Assembly (NCBI GenBank): GCA_963642705.1
Contig: CAVIHU010000005.1
Coordinates: 1 to 64,000 of the forward strand
Source: UBA11524 sp963642705
Lineage (GTDB): Bacteria > Bacillota > Clostridia > Christensenellales > Aristaeellaceae
DNA length: 64,000 nt
Direction: 5' to 3'
Made by a program: the position numbers and the translations under genes. Of the stretch, positions 44,289 to 54,338 are shown piece after piece. Each line of letters begins with the position of its first letter. Position 1 is the stretch's first letter. Below the pieces are notes generated by a model. That model was not told the DNA's origin. It was given only the letters and a program-made list of their open reading frames with translations, and searched no databases.

Positions 44289-47200
44289 TTACAGCGCCTT
44301 CATCCGGAAGGTGAACGAATACGCCCTGTCAGACGGATAGCAGAACTGCGGCAGCACCGGCGCGCCCCAGCTGTCATCGCCGCCGATGCCCTTGCGGAAC
44401 ATGGCTACATCCAGCACTGTTTTGACGGGGTCGCCGAGGTCGTCCGGATGTGCGGCTGCGGTAATTTCTTCCGGAAGATACGGCAGCACGCTGACCTCGA
44501 GGTTGTCGCCCTCGACCTGCACGCCGTGACCGTCCGCGTCCGTAACGGAAATGACCTGCACGCCCGTGCGGTTTCCGCTTTCCTGCGGACGCAGGTAGCG
44601 TGTCATGCCGTCGGCAGCGTTCCAGCCGTGCCAGCCCAGATATGCGCCCTCGCGGCGGTCGCAGTAGTTCTCCATCGGACCGTAACCATAGCAGCGCACG
44701 CGGTTGTAGCGCGGATTCAGCTGGAAGGACAGCCCCAATGCCGGCAGATCCGGCTGATGCTCGATGCCCGGCCATTCGACCGTGACCTCCACCTCGTCCT
44801 GTGTGCGGAAGGTGTAGCGCACCCTTACGGCGAAGTCGGGCAGCATGGGCGTCCGATAGTGATAGCTGACGGTCGTCCTGCCGTCCTGACAGTCGATTTC
44901 GGCGCGGCCGCTGTCGCTGTAGCGGCTGAGCAGGTGGTATACGCCCTGACGGTACATGTCGCCGTTGCCGCGGTCGTTGTCGGTGGGCGCGCGGAACAGG
45001 CTGAGCATCGGCGCAGCAAGCATCATCTCGCGGAGGACACCGTCGCGCATGGAGGACAGTCCGCCGTGATAGCCCTGATAGGCGCACATCGCGCCGAGCG
45101 ATTCGCCGTGGAAGCCGACGTTGCAGTCGCCCAGCACCGGCTTGGGACCATTGTCCGGCTTGACAGGACGTACCGTTTCTCCCCAAATCGCCTGACCGTG
45201 GCTGAGCACGGTGCCTGCTTTGAGAATACCCTGCTGCTCGCGCAGCACGAGGAAGCATGTCGCGACGACCTGCCCATCGGGAATCTCGCCGAACGGCAGC
45301 TCCATGTGCAGCGACTTGCCGGGCGCAATCTCCGGCAGCAGCGTTTCGCCGGCACGGATGGGCGTGCGGTCGCACTCAAGCGTCCAGCAGATATCAAAGC
45401 CGTTCAGGACTGCGAAATTCTTCCGGTTCGTCACGGTCACGCCGGTTTTGTCCACCTCAAGGAACACATCGCGGAACAGATAGCGAACCTCCTGACTCTT
45501 GCCGGTCAGCGAGCGGTCGGCCAGCACGATGCCGTTGCCGATGAACTGCCAGTCCGTCGGACGGTCGCCGAAATCGCCGCCGTAGGCATAACGCGTCTTG
45601 CCGTTCGGATTCTTCACGCGCAGTCCCTGATCGACATAGTCCCAGATGAAGCCGCCCTGATACATCGGATACTTGTCCTCCAGCGCGGTATACAGGCTCA
45701 TGCCGCCGCAGCTGTTGCCCATGGCGTGGGTGTATTCGCAGTTGATGAAGGGCTTGTCCGGATTGTTCTGCAGATATTCCTCAATGGACGCTGCCTTACG
45801 GTACATGTTGGAATGCACGTCGGTCGTGTCAGGATAACGCGGGTCAGCCGCCACGCCCTCGTAGTGGACAAGGCGCGTCGGGTCTTCCCTGCGGAAATAC
45901 TGGCTGAGCTCATAGAGCGTCTTGCCGCCCCAGCTTTCGTTGCCGCACGACCACAGCAGGATACATGGATGATTCTTGTCGCGCTCAAGCATTGCCCTGC
46001 CGCGCCGCATGACCGCCTCGCGCCATTCGGGCCTGTCGTCCGGAAGGACATAGTCGTGCATCGGGGCATTCGTGCCGTGCGTTTCCAAATCGGTCTCGTC
46101 AATGACATACAGGCCGTATTCATCGCACAGGCGGTAGAATTCCGGCACATTCGGATAATGGCACGTGCGGACGGCGTTGATGTTCAGGCTCTTGATGTCG
46201 TGAATGTCGCGCAGGAGCAGCTCATGCGTCATCACGCGCCCCAGATCGCAGTTGAATTCATGGCGGTTCACGCCGTGGAACACGATGCGCCTGCCGTTCA
46301 GGCACATGATCTTGTCAATCATCTCGAACTGCCTGAAGCCGACGGCTGTCCGGCTGACCTCGGTGACAATGCCGTGCGCATTCGTCAGCGTGACGGTGAG
46401 CTGATAGAGGTTCGGCTCCTCGGCGCTCCACAGCTTCACTCCGGGAATATCGGCGGTGATGTGCGTCTCGTGATTTGTCATGGGCTTCTCCGCCTGCCAA
46501 ACCACCGTGCCGTCCTTCTGCGTCAGACGGAGCAATGCCTTGCCAAGCGACACGCCGGTTACGCGCATGCGGACGTCAAGCGCCGCGCGGGTGTACTGAT
46601 CCTTCAGCGGCGTGCGGACGCGCAGGTCACACAGGTGCGTTTCGGGATAAAAGTGCAATGTCACGCTGCGGTGGATGCCGCTGTAGCGCCAGAAGTCCTG
46701 ATCCTCCAGCCAGCTGCCGGAGCAGCGCTTGAACACGCGAAGCACGAGGCGATTTTCGCCGGCATGGATGTAAGGCGTGATTTCAAAGCGGTGCGGCACG
46801 AAGCTGCCCTCTGCGTAGCCGACCTCATGCCCGTTCACATACACGAGCACAGCCGCCTCAACGCCGCCGAGATGCAGCACCGTGCGGCTTGTCGCCTGCA
46901 AAAGCGACAGCGAGAACGTCTTCACGCACGTGACGGTCGGGTTGTACGTCCTGCTGACCTCCGGCGGACGGAGCGCCTCATGTCCGTCCCACGGATACTG
47001 CACGTTGACGTACTGCGGCGGATCCCATTCGGGCGCAGCAAGCTGAAATTCGCAGGGGACGTCAATCGTCCGCAGCGTACTGTCGAGCGCGCCGCTCCTG
47101 AGCAGCGTATCCGGTGCCTCGTCAGGCGTCATGGCGAAATGCGCGCGCCACTCGCCGTCCAGGCTCTTCTCCAGCGACGAAATGCCCTGCGACATTTCCT

Positions 47201-47312
47201 CCTCGCTGGCATAAAATGCATGATCCGAGCAGTCCGGCAGCTCATTGACGCTGAAAATTTCGGGATTCTGCAGCCACGAAACATCGAATTGCTCTTTTTT
47301 GATTTGCTTCAT
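44289..47312 (-). CDS. lacZ: Beta-galactosidase, GH2 (LacZ type)
   Basis: The 1007-residue cytoplasmic enzyme has the full five-domain LacZ layout. It has a sugar-binding jelly roll (WDGHEALRPPEVSRTYNPT, GGVEAAVLVYVNGHEVGYAEGS as two stretches), an Ig-like domain and a TIM barrel with the acid/base Glu in CGNESWGGK and the nucleophile Glu in FINCEYTHAMGNS. The Bgal small-chain domain has FRAPTDNDRGNG. No signal peptide is present. The start at 47312 follows AAGGAAGGA; a 50-residue longer frame lacks a site. No lac permease is adjacent. It is divergent from the RNase Y leader. Confidence 0.95.
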   Translation of the reverse strand: MKQIKKEQFDVSWLQNPEIFSVNELPDCSDHAFYASEEEMSQGISSLEKSLDGEWRAHFAMTPDEAPDTLLRSGALDSTLRTIDVPCEFQLAAPEWDPPQYVNVQYPWDGHEALRPPEVSRTYNPTVTCVKTFSLSLLQATSRTVLHLGGVEAAVLVYVNGHEVGYAEGSFVPHRFEITPYIHAGENRLVLRVFKRCSGSWLEDQDFWRYSGIHRSVTLHFYPETHLCDLRVRTPLKDQYTRAALDVRMRVTGVSLGKALLRLTQKDGTVVWQAEKPMTNHETHITADIPGVKLWSAEEPNLYQLTVTLTNAHGIVTEVSRTAVGFRQFEMIDKIMCLNGRRIVFHGVNRHEFNCDLGRVMTHELLLRDIHDIKSLNINAVRTCHYPNVPEFYRLCDEYGLYVIDETDLETHGTNAPMHDYVLPDDRPEWREAVMRRGRAMLERDKNHPCILLWSCGNESWGGKTLYELSQYFRREDPTRLVHYEGVAADPRYPDTTDVHSNMYRKAASIEEYLQNNPDKPFINCEYTHAMGNSCGGMSLYTALEDKYPMYQGGFIWDYVDQGLRVKNPNGKTRYAYGGDFGDRPTDWQFIGNGIVLADRSLTGKSQEVRYLFRDVFLEVDKTGVTVTNRKNFAVLNGFDICWTLECDRTPIRAGETLLPEIAPGKSLHMELPFGEIPDGQVVATCFLVLREQQGILKAGTVLSHGQAIWGETVRPVKPDNGPKPVLGDCNVGFHGESLGAMCAYQGYHGGLSSMRDGVLREMMLAAPMLSLFRAPTDNDRGNGDMYRQGVYHLLSRYSDSGRAEIDCQDGRTTVSYHYRTPMLPDFAVRVRYTFRTQDEVEVTVEWPGIEHQPDLPALGLSFQLNPRYNRVRCYGYGPMENYCDRREGAYLGWHGWNAADGMTRYLRPQESGNRTGVQVISVTDADGHGVQVEGDNLEVSVLPYLPEEITAAAHPDDLGDPVKTVLDVAMFRKGIGGDDSWGAPVLPQFCYPSDRAYSFTFRMKAL

Positions 47313-47529
47313 AATACGTCCTTCCTTTCGCGGAGAACTTTCTATCCTGATTATACCTGAATGTGCGGTAATTGTCCACAGATGCGGCGGAATTTTCCTT
47401 TTTTCCGTCAGCTTATCCGCAACAAGGCACAAAGCTTTTTTTTCGTCAAGGGAATACCGCATAAATCGGCGGCGCTGCTGAATTGTGCGGTATTCCCTTA
47501 ATTATTTCCTGCGCCGTGCCCGTTTTCCC

Positions 47530-47558
47530 TTGACAGAAGCGCACTTTGATTGTAAAAT
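47530..47558 (+). promoter_or_regulatory. Promoter upstream of rny
   Basis: TTGACA (47530-47535), a 17-base spacer and TAAAAT (47553-47558). The predicted start near 47565 is about 530 bases before the RNase Y start codon, an unusually long leader. Confidence 0.75.
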
Positions 47559-47564
47559 ATTCAT

Positions 47565-48092
47565 GACCGGCTGAGGTGCGTCTGTTGATGTGCCCATGCT
47601 GTTTTCGATAAAGCCTGAAAATCCCGTCCGCGGCAGGCTCGCCCGCTTCCTGCGGTGCGAATGTGACGCGCCCGGTTTCTTTAAGCAGTCACCCTTGTAT
47701 TCATGCCGCTTCTGCAGCGTGTTCTCCTGCGGTCAGCCTGTGTTCCTTTTCGGCGAGGCGATTCCGCAGGCTTCCTATATTCGGCGATGATGCCCCTTCA
47801 GCGTCTGCTGAAACGGCAACGCTGTCTGTCCGTATGCACGCAGCATGCTTGCGCTTGTTTTCGCGTACCCTCGATGAAGGTCAGGGGGTACGTATGACTG
47901 ATTCTGGTTTTCGCCCTGCCGTTTCTGTGCCGGAGTATGCCCTGCGGTACGGAAAGCGGGTCTGATATCGAATGAACAGCGTCCGGCCGTGTGGGATTTT
48001 TCATGTCCCGTACGGCTTTTTTGCGTCAGCCGGGTATGGATGAAAAAACTGAACATATGAACGAAAAACACTTTGAAAGGGGGATTTCAATC
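47565..48092 (+). ncRNA. Long leader of rny, candidate structured RNA or attenuator
   Basis: The 530-base leader runs from the promoter at 47530 to rny and has a Rho-independent terminator near its end (47986-48022). A small Cys-containing ORF (GTG 47590 to 47790, with SCRFCSVFSCG) could exist, but it has no ribosome site and I do not call it. I recognise no known riboswitch or ncRNA family. Either a free RNA of about 450 bases is made, or read-through into rny is controlled. Confidence 0.4.
47986..48022 (+). terminator. Terminator or attenuator just before rny
   Basis: GCCGT..GGGA (47986-47996) pairs with TCCC..ACGGC (48006-48016) around a 9-base loop, with a 2-base GT internal bulge on each side, followed by TTTTTT to 48022. 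It lies 70 bases before the rny start and downstream of the only promoter seen. Confidence 0.75.
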
Positions 48093-49706
48093 GTGCCGAC
48101 TATCGTGTGGATTCTTCTGCTGCTCGTTGCTGCGGCAGGGGGCGGCTTTGCAGGCTATACCTACCGGAAGAACCTCGTCGAGGAGAAGATTAACCGCAGC
48201 GAAAAGACAGCCGCGCAGCTGTACGAGGATGCCGTCCGCAAGGCGGATGACTACAAGCGCAAGGCTGACGACTACAAGAAGGAAAAGGTGCAGGAAGCGA
48301 AGGCGGAGATTCTCAAGTCCAAGAACGAGATTGACCGTGAACGCGCCGAAAGTGCCCGCGAGATGAACGAAGTCCGTGAACGCCGCGCAGAGGTACAGCG
48401 GACGGAGAACCGCCTGCTGCAGCGCGAAACATCGCTGGACAAGCGCTCCGACAGCCTGGATGACCGCGAGAACGATTTGAAGAAGCGTACCGAGCAAATC
48501 GAGCTTCGCCGGGAGGACACGGACCGCCTGCATGACGAAGCGGAACAGCTCTTCAACAGGCAGACCGCCGAGCTTGAGCGCATCGCCGCCATGACGCAGG
48601 ACGAGGCCAAGCAAATCATCATCGAACGCGTGCAGAAGGATGCCTTCCACGACGCCGCCGCCTCCGTGCGCGACATCGAAGCGCGTGCGAAGGAAGAGGC
48701 TGAGAAGAAGGCGCGCAACATCATCGCGCTTGCCATCCAGAAATGCGCGTCCGACCATGTCGCCGAGAGCACGGTATCCGTCATCGCGCTGCCCAATGAC
48801 GACATGAAGGGACGCATCATCGGCCGCGAAGGGCGCAACATCCGTGCCCTTGAGACCGCGACCGGCGTTGACATCATCATCGACGATACGCCCGAGGCCG
48901 TCATCGTGTCCGCCTTCGACCCGGTTCGACGTGAAATCGCGCGCATCGCGGTGGAACGCCTGATTAACGACGGGCGCATCCATCCTGCCCGCATCGAAGA
49001 AATGGTGGATAAGGCAAAGAAGGAAGTCGAAAACCAGATCCGCGAGGCAGGCGAGGCCGCCGTGTTCGAGACGAATCAGCACGGCATCCATCACGAGCTC
49101 GTCAAGCTGCTCGGCCGCCTGAAGTACCGCACCTCCTACGGTCAAAACGTGCTCCAGCACTCCATTGAGGTCAGCCATCTGGCAGGTCTGATGGCGGCAG
49201 AGCTCGGCGCTGACGTTCAGCTTGCCAAGCGCGCAGGTCTGCTGCACGACATCGGCAAGGCCGTTGACCACGAGGCGGAAGGCACGCACGTCACCCTCGG
49301 CGGCGAGCTGGCCCGCAAGTACCACGAGAGCCCCGACGTCATCCACGCGATTCTGGCGCATCACAATGATGTGGAACCGCAGACAGTCGAGGCGGTGCTC
49401 GTGCAGGCGGCAGACGCCATCTCCGCAGCACGCCCCGGCGCACGCCGCGAGAGCCTGGAGAACTACATCAAGCGTCTGGAGAAGCTGGAGGAAATCGCGA
49501 TGTCCTTCTCGGGCGTCGAAAAGTGCTACGCCATTCAGTCCGGCCGCGAGGTGCGCATCATGGTGAAGCCCGACGACGTGACCGACGACGGCACGAAGAT
49601 TCTCGCCAAGGAAATCGCCAAGCGCATCGAGAAGGAAATGGAATATCCGGGTCAGATCCGCGTGAATGTCATCCGCGAAACGCGGTCGATGGAATACGCC
49701 AAGTAA
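48093..49706 (+). CDS. rny: Ribonuclease Y
   Basis: The 537-residue membrane-anchored endoribonuclease starts mRNA decay in Gram-positives. It has an N-terminal span (IVWILLLLVAAAGGGFAGY), a long charged coiled coil (residues 30-190), a KH domain with GRIIGREGRNIRALE and an HD domain with LLHDIGKAVDHE. The GTG at 48093 is preferred because AAAGGGGG lies 9 bases before it and the protein then opens with the membrane helix as in relatives. An upstream ATG (48058) would add 11 hydrophilic residues. A terminator follows. Confidence 0.94.
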   Translation: MPTIVWILLLLVAAAGGGFAGYTYRKNLVEEKINRSEKTAAQLYEDAVRKADDYKRKADDYKKEKVQEAKAEILKSKNEIDRERAESAREMNEVRERRAEVQRTENRLLQRETSLDKRSDSLDDRENDLKKRTEQIELRREDTDRLHDEAEQLFNRQTAELERIAAMTQDEAKQIIIERVQKDAFHDAAASVRDIEARAKEEAEKKARNIIALAIQKCASDHVAESTVSVIALPNDDMKGRIIGREGRNIRALETATGVDIIIDDTPEAVIVSAFDPVRREIARIAVERLINDGRIHPARIEEMVDKAKKEVENQIREAGEAAVFETNQHGIHHELVKLLGRLKYRTSYGQNVLQHSIEVSHLAGLMAAELGADVQLAKRAGLLHDIGKAVDHEAEGTHVTLGGELARKYHESPDVIHAILAHHNDVEPQTVEAVLVQAADAISAARPGARRESLENYIKRLEKLEEIAMSFSGVEKCYAIQSGREVRIMVKPDDVTDDGTKILAKEIAKRIEKEMEYPGQIRVNVIRETRSMEYAK

Positions 49707-49715
49707 AATAAGAAC

Positions 49716-49755
49716 AAAATCGGCAGGAGCTGCATTGCGGTTCCTGCCGATTTTC
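49716..49755 (+). terminator. Terminator after rny
   Basis: AAAATCGGCAGGA (49716-49728) pairs with TCCTGCCGATTTT (49742-49754) around a 13-base loop; the T run is short but the stem is strong. The flanking A and T runs make it usable from both sides. Confidence 0.85.
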
Positions 49756-49884
49756 TGTTTTCTCATTTGATATGCAGGTTTCACCGGTCTTCATGTCGAA
49801 CCCCTTCACAACGTTCTTTTTCTTATCAGCAGTTTTGTATTGCAGCTCTTTAAATGGTTAAAAAAATCAACGATGGAATTGAAA

Positions 49885-49945
49885 ACAGGTATGGTGCCGA
49901 AGGGGTCGGCGAAAACAGACGAGGTTCGCGAGCGCCCTTTGGAAC
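49885..49945. repeat. Degenerate dispersed repeat trace
   Basis: GGTATGGTGCCGAAGGGGTC, then CAGACGAGGTTCGCGAGCGCC, is related to 10870-10925 (TGTATGGCTCCGAAGGAGTC, then CAGGCGAAGCCTGCGAGCGC) in the same orientation. Both lie between genes, near promoters. Confidence 0.55.
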
Positions 49946-49954
49946 TTCCGGGTC

Positions 49955-49983
49955 TTGCTCTTTTGCTTAATGATTGTTATAAT
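49955..49983 (+). promoter_or_regulatory. Promoter of the BTAD regulator gene
   Basis: TTGCTC (49955-49960), a 17-base spacer and TATAAT (49978-49983), 27 bases before the start codon. Confidence 0.7.
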
Positions 49984-50009
49984 GTAACCGTTGAAAAGGA
50001 GATGCGCCC

Positions 50010-51191
50010 ATGAGCCATGTAAGAATCAATCTCTTCGGCAGCTTTCATATGGAAAAGGACGGCATGTCCGTCGATGAGCAGCTTTCCCACTCTCCCAAGG
50101 GCATTCTGCTGATGGAATACCTGATTCTCTCCCCGAATCAGACGGCGGATGCCAAGACGCTGATGCGCGTGCTGTGGCCGGAGGAGACCTCCGCAAGACC
50201 TGAGTCTGCGCTCAAGACGCTCGTCAGCCGTCAGCGGGCGCTTCTGCGCACGATTTCAGAGGAGCTGTCCGACTGCCTGACGACCATCCGCGGCGGCTAC
50301 CGCTGGGTCAGTGAGCCGGGCGTGACGGTGGATGTGCTGCTGTTCGAGCAGCTGCTTGCGCCATATCAGCAGAACGATGCGCCTGCACCGTCAGACGAGG
50401 TCATGACGCAGATTCTGTCGCTCTATCAGGGACGGCTGCTGGAGGGGGACCGCCGGCTGACATGGACGAGCGGAAAGTGCGAGCGGCTGCATCAGATGTT
50501 CCTGCAGGCCGTCGACGCGCGGCTGCGGCACCTGAAGCAGACGGGACACGTGCACCGCTATGTCGCGCTGGTGCGTCAGGCGATTGATGCCGACCCGACG
50601 AACGAGGCGCTGCAGCAGCGGCTGATTGAAGGGCTCAACAGCACCGAGCGCACGACCGATGCCGCGCAGCAGGCGGAGCTGACCTCGCGCATCAGCGAAT
50701 TTGCGATGGAGGAGCAGCTGCGCGACTACCGCATCCGCATACAGCAGGCGGTGCGGACGGTCGAGAACGATTTGTCCGCCCTGCGCGAGGAGCTGCTCGG
50801 CGAGGAGGACAACGGGCGCGCGATTCTCTGCGACAGCCGCGTATTCAAGGCGCTTTTCCGCATGCAGCGCCACTCCATGGAGCGCAGCGGCGGTCAGGCC
50901 GTGCTTGGTCTGCTGACGCTGACGGAGCTTGAACGCGGCAGCGTCCGCCACGATGCCTCGATGAACGGGCTGGTGAAAATCATCCTGCTGAACCTGCGCA
51001 GCAGCGACGTTATCACGCGCATCAACGACAGCACCGTCGCCGTGCTGCTGCCGAATGCAGATGTCGAGGCAGGCAACATCGTCATGGAGCGCCTGAAGCG
51101 GCTGTTTTACCTGCAGTTTCCATCGACCGGGCGAACCATCAGCACCGCCGTGACGGTCATCGGCGGCGGCAGAAAGAAAGGACAGCCGTAA
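50010..51191 (+). CDS. BTAD (SARP-like) regulator with degenerate GGDEF-like C-terminus
   Basis: The 393-residue protein has an N-terminal OmpR-like winged helix (VRINLFGSFHMEKDG, then LKTLVSRQRALLR and GGYRW, residues 1-100) and a bacterial transcriptional activator domain with TPR-like helices (110-215). Residues 245-390 fit a GGDEF fold: LGLLTLTELERG, LRSSDVITRINDSTVAVLLP, then ADVEAGNIVMERLKRLF. The catalytic GG(D/E)EF loop is replaced by NDSTV, so it should not make c-di-GMP and may sense a nucleotide or mediate dimerisation. The gene is monocistronic with its own promoter; targets are unknown. Confidence 0.82.
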   Translation: MSHVRINLFGSFHMEKDGMSVDEQLSHSPKGILLMEYLILSPNQTADAKTLMRVLWPEETSARPESALKTLVSRQRALLRTISEELSDCLTTIRGGYRWVSEPGVTVDVLLFEQLLAPYQQNDAPAPSDEVMTQILSLYQGRLLEGDRRLTWTSGKCERLHQMFLQAVDARLRHLKQTGHVHRYVALVRQAIDADPTNEALQQRLIEGLNSTERTTDAAQQAELTSRISEFAMEEQLRDYRIRIQQAVRTVENDLSALREELLGEEDNGRAILCDSRVFKALFRMQRHSMERSGGQAVLGLLTLTELERGSVRHDASMNGLVKIILLNLRSSDVITRINDSTVAVLLPNADVEAGNIVMERLKRLFYLQFPSTGRTISTAVTVIGGGRKKGQP

Positions 51192-51388
51192 TCACCTCCG
51201 GGATCATGATCAGGATTGGAATACTTGCTCATATCTGTTTCTTGTCCTCGTATTCTTTTCTCTGGCTGCTTGACAAAACAAATTAAATACTCGTAGTCTT
51301 CAGAGACTCCGGTTTCAGAACGACTGTCCACCATCTGACGTCGTTTCCCAATAAGTGTTCCTACGCGTATGCTACGGGAGCTTTTCAT
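51107..51388 (-). CDS. Unrecognised small ORF, downstream member of a coupled pair
   Basis: A 93-residue frame starts ATG at 51388 with AGGAGG 9 bases upstream (MKSSRSIRVGTLIGKRRQMV, then EDYEYLICFVKQPE) and overlaps the end of the upstream small ORF. Its last third runs antisense into the BTAD regulator gene, so the natural end may have been lost by rearrangement. No family is recognised. Confidence 0.35.
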   Translation of the reverse strand: MKSSRSIRVGTLIGKRRQMVDSRSETGVSEDYEYLICFVKQPEKRIRGQETDMSKYSNPDHDPGGDYGCPFFLPPPMTVTAVLMVRPVDGNCR

Positions 51389-51623
51389 CAGTTTCGTCCT
51401 CCTTGATTTTCTTTTCGGCTTCCGCAATCATGCGGTTCGGGATTTCGTTGACCGCCGGCTTGTGAAAGATGATTTTCAGCAGCGAATGCACATGGTCATC
51501 TGACAGCAATGCGGGCTTCAGAGGAAGGGCGTCCGGCATACCGCCATGAGTAAAAAAACGATGATCGCGGGCGTTCCTTACACGCTGCGCTTCCTCCTTT
51601 GCCTTCTTTTCCTGTGGTGTCAA
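51372..51623 (-). CDS. Unrecognised small charged ORF, upstream member of a coupled pair
   Basis: This 83-residue frame appears to start at TTG 51623 and reads MTPQEKKAKEEAQRVRNARD, then LLSDDHVHSLLKIIFHKP, ending in an acidic tail (KKIKEDETDEKLP). No clear ribosome site precedes it, so the 5' end may be missing. The AT-rich patch and the coupled partner suggest leftovers of a mobile element, but nothing diagnostic is seen. Region 51624-51925 holds no other gene; it must contain the promoter of the GH3 gene. Confidence 0.3.
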   Translation of the reverse strand: MTPQEKKAKEEAQRVRNARDHRFFTHGGMPDALPLKPALLSDDHVHSLLKIIFHKPAVNEIPNRMIAEAEKKIKEDETDEKLP

Positions 51624-51925
51624 ACATCATCGCACGGGGAGCGTTGCTTCCGTGTTGGCATGGGGCGCTTACGTTCGTCAGGGCTGCCGGCGGACAAAAA
51701 AGAGAAAAATGGATGCTCTCTCATTTGCTGGCTGGCAAAAGAAAACATGGTAAAAGTCTATCGCTGCGTCTTCGAAAAGAATGAAAAAATTTCATACTTG
51801 TCAGAAATCATATTTAGATATAAAGTCATAACAAACGAAGCAATGTGTGATTTGATCAGCAGATGTTTGCCGGCACGGAGGCTGGATCAGGTCGTCACAG
51901 GACGAAGAAAAAAAAGGAGAATTGT

Positions 51926-54338
51926 CATGAAAAGGTATCTTTGCTTGCTTCTCTCGCTGGCAATGGTGATTTCCTGCTCCACCATTATTTCTGCGAGCGC
52001 TAAGGTTGAGGTTGATGAAAGCGCCATTGATGCGGAGGCGTTGACCTATGCTTATTGGGATCAGACCCTGAGCTATGAGGAACGCGCTGCGGATCTGATT
52101 TCTCATATGACGCTTGAAGAAAAGGCATCACAGCTTGGCTCTCATCCGGCCGCTGCAATTCCGCGTTTGGGCGTTGCTGAATACTGGTATCCGGGTGAAA
52201 ACCTGAATGGCATTGCGAACATCTCCCTCTGGTATGGCAATGAAGCGGGCGATGCGGAATCCGCAGCATCTTCATTCCCGTCCACGCTCGCTCAGGGCTC
52301 TACCTGGAACACTGAACTGATTGGGAAAATGGCTGATGCAATCGGCGATGAAGCTCGTGCGTTTTACAACACCAGTTTAAAGGGGCTGTCTCACTGGGGA
52401 CCGTCGGTCAATCTGGCTCGCGATCCCCGCTGGGGCCGTACCGGTGACTCCTTTGGTGAGGATGTCATTCTGTCCGGCGAATTTGGGTCCGCATTCGTGA
52501 AGGGCTTCCAGGGTGCACTTGATGATACAAGCGAATATCTGAAGGCGATCGCATGCATCAAGCACTTTGCTGCCAACAATTCCGAGAAGGTGCGCAGCAA
52601 CGGTTCTTCCAACATGAGCGAAAGCGAACTTCGTGAATACTACCTCCGCCATTTTGAGATCATGGTTGAAGAATCGGATCCGGAATCTGTGATGGCAGCG
52701 TACAATGCCATTAACGGGCTGCCCTGCCATGCAAACTATACGATGCTCAATGACATTCTGGAAAAGACATGGGGCTTTGACGGCTGGGTTGTTTCTGATA
52801 ATACCGGCGTTGAGAATCTGAATAATCAGTATGGCGTAAACGGCAATAATGCGGCAGCAGCGGCTGAATCGACCGAGGAGAACGATGCAGACGCAAGCGA
52901 TCGTTCCCTGTTCCCTGTGCTGGACGGCACTGTGGAAAATGGTCTGGAAAACCCTGTTGTCAACGACATGACGGATGCTGTCGTGACGGCGATTGAAGCC
53001 GGTATTGACCTCGACCTGCGTGCAAACCGTCCTGCTCGTAATTCGTACAATGAATATCAGGCTCGCCTTGTGGATGCAGTCAATGAGGGCAAGGTTGATG
53101 AGTCTGTGCTGGATGAGGCACTGCTTGACCTCTTCACCAGCCGTATGGCGACCGGTGAATTTGACCGCACGGATGCTTATACCGAAGGCTATCAGTCTGT
53201 TGCACAGTTCATCTACGACCATCAGGATCTGGCAGAGGATGTTGCAAATCAGGCAATCGTCATGTTGGAAAACAACGGCATTCTGCCTGCAACCATCGGC
53301 GATTTTGAGAACATCGTTGTGATTGGTCAGTATGTGGAAGAACTGCTGTATTCGGATTACAAGTCCAATGCGGATTGGCGCCTTGCAAACGGCGTTGACA
53401 TTTCCTTCAGTAAGGGTATTGAAGAGGCTGTAGCCGCTTATAATGCAGAGAACGGCAAGAATGTCAAGGTGACCACAATCTCGCTGGTTGAAAACGAAGA
53501 AACCGGTCTTGTAAGCTTCCCCGATGACGGGCAGGGCGGACAAGCTCATAATGCCTTGCTGACCAATAAAAAGAGCCTCGTCATTTATGTGCCTGCAACT
53601 CGCATTACGATGATGTCCAGCGGTGCAGATGCCGGCGAAGGCAATGACCGTGAAACGCTGACTCTGCCCCGCGGTCAGGATGCAATTGCGGAAGATCTGT
53701 GCCAGAATTGTGAGAACCTCGTCATTGCAATCCATGCACAGTCCATTGTGGACACCTCCTGCATGGAAGGCGCCGACGCTATTCTGTGGTCCTCTTATCT
53801 GGGCGAAAAGCAGGGTGCTGCGCTGGCCAATGTCCTGTTCGGCAAGGTTAGTCCGTCCGGTCGTTTGACCACAACCTGGTATGCTGATGAGACGCAGCTG
53901 GGCAATGTCGAGCATGACTATACCATCTATCCCACCGAAGATGGCTCTTATGGCCGTACCTATATGTACTTCACCGGCGATAAGACCTATTCCTTCGGCT
54001 ACGGTCTGTCCTATGCAAGCTTTGCCTATGACGGTTTTACCGCTTCTGCACAGGACGCGACCGGCGATGACAAGGTCACCTTTACCGTCAACGTGAAGAA
54101 TATTTCCGATGTGGATGCGTATGAGGTCGTCGAGCTTTATGTCACCGGTCCGAATGCTGCTGCATTGGATCGTGCTGACAAGGTGCTGGCTGGCTTCAGC
54201 AAGGTGTATGTGCCTGCCGGCGAAACGGTTTCCGTATCCATCGAAACAGATCTGTTTGACTTCTCCGTATGCATCAGGGCTCGGGTGGGTTATGATGATC
54301 AGAAGAAAATAAAACGACGGGAGGAACAAATATGTTAG
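51926..54338 (+). CDS. Secreted GH3 glycosidase, 3'-truncated
   Basis: The 803-residue product has a signal peptide (MKRYLCLLLSLAMVISCSTI, ending near ASA). A GH3 N-terminal barrel follows with HWGPSVNLARDPRWGRTGDS and KHFAANNSE, and the nucleophile Asp is in GWVVSDNTG. A GH3 C-terminal alpha/beta sandwich and the beginning of a fibronectin-III-like domain come next. That last domain breaks off after ETDLFDFS and ends in an unrelated tail (VCIRARVGYDDQ, then KKIKRREEQIC), whose stop overlaps the next start (ATGTTAG). Beta-glucosidase or xylosidase activity is likely but unassigned. AAAAGGAGA precedes the ATG at 51926; a longer upstream frame is rejected. Confidence 0.85.

Noticed and set aside
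47590..47790. Small Cys-containing ORF in the rny leader
   Set aside because: GTG or ATG start without a ribosome site; the Cys pattern (CRFC...C) is suggestive but too weak to call a zinc protein.
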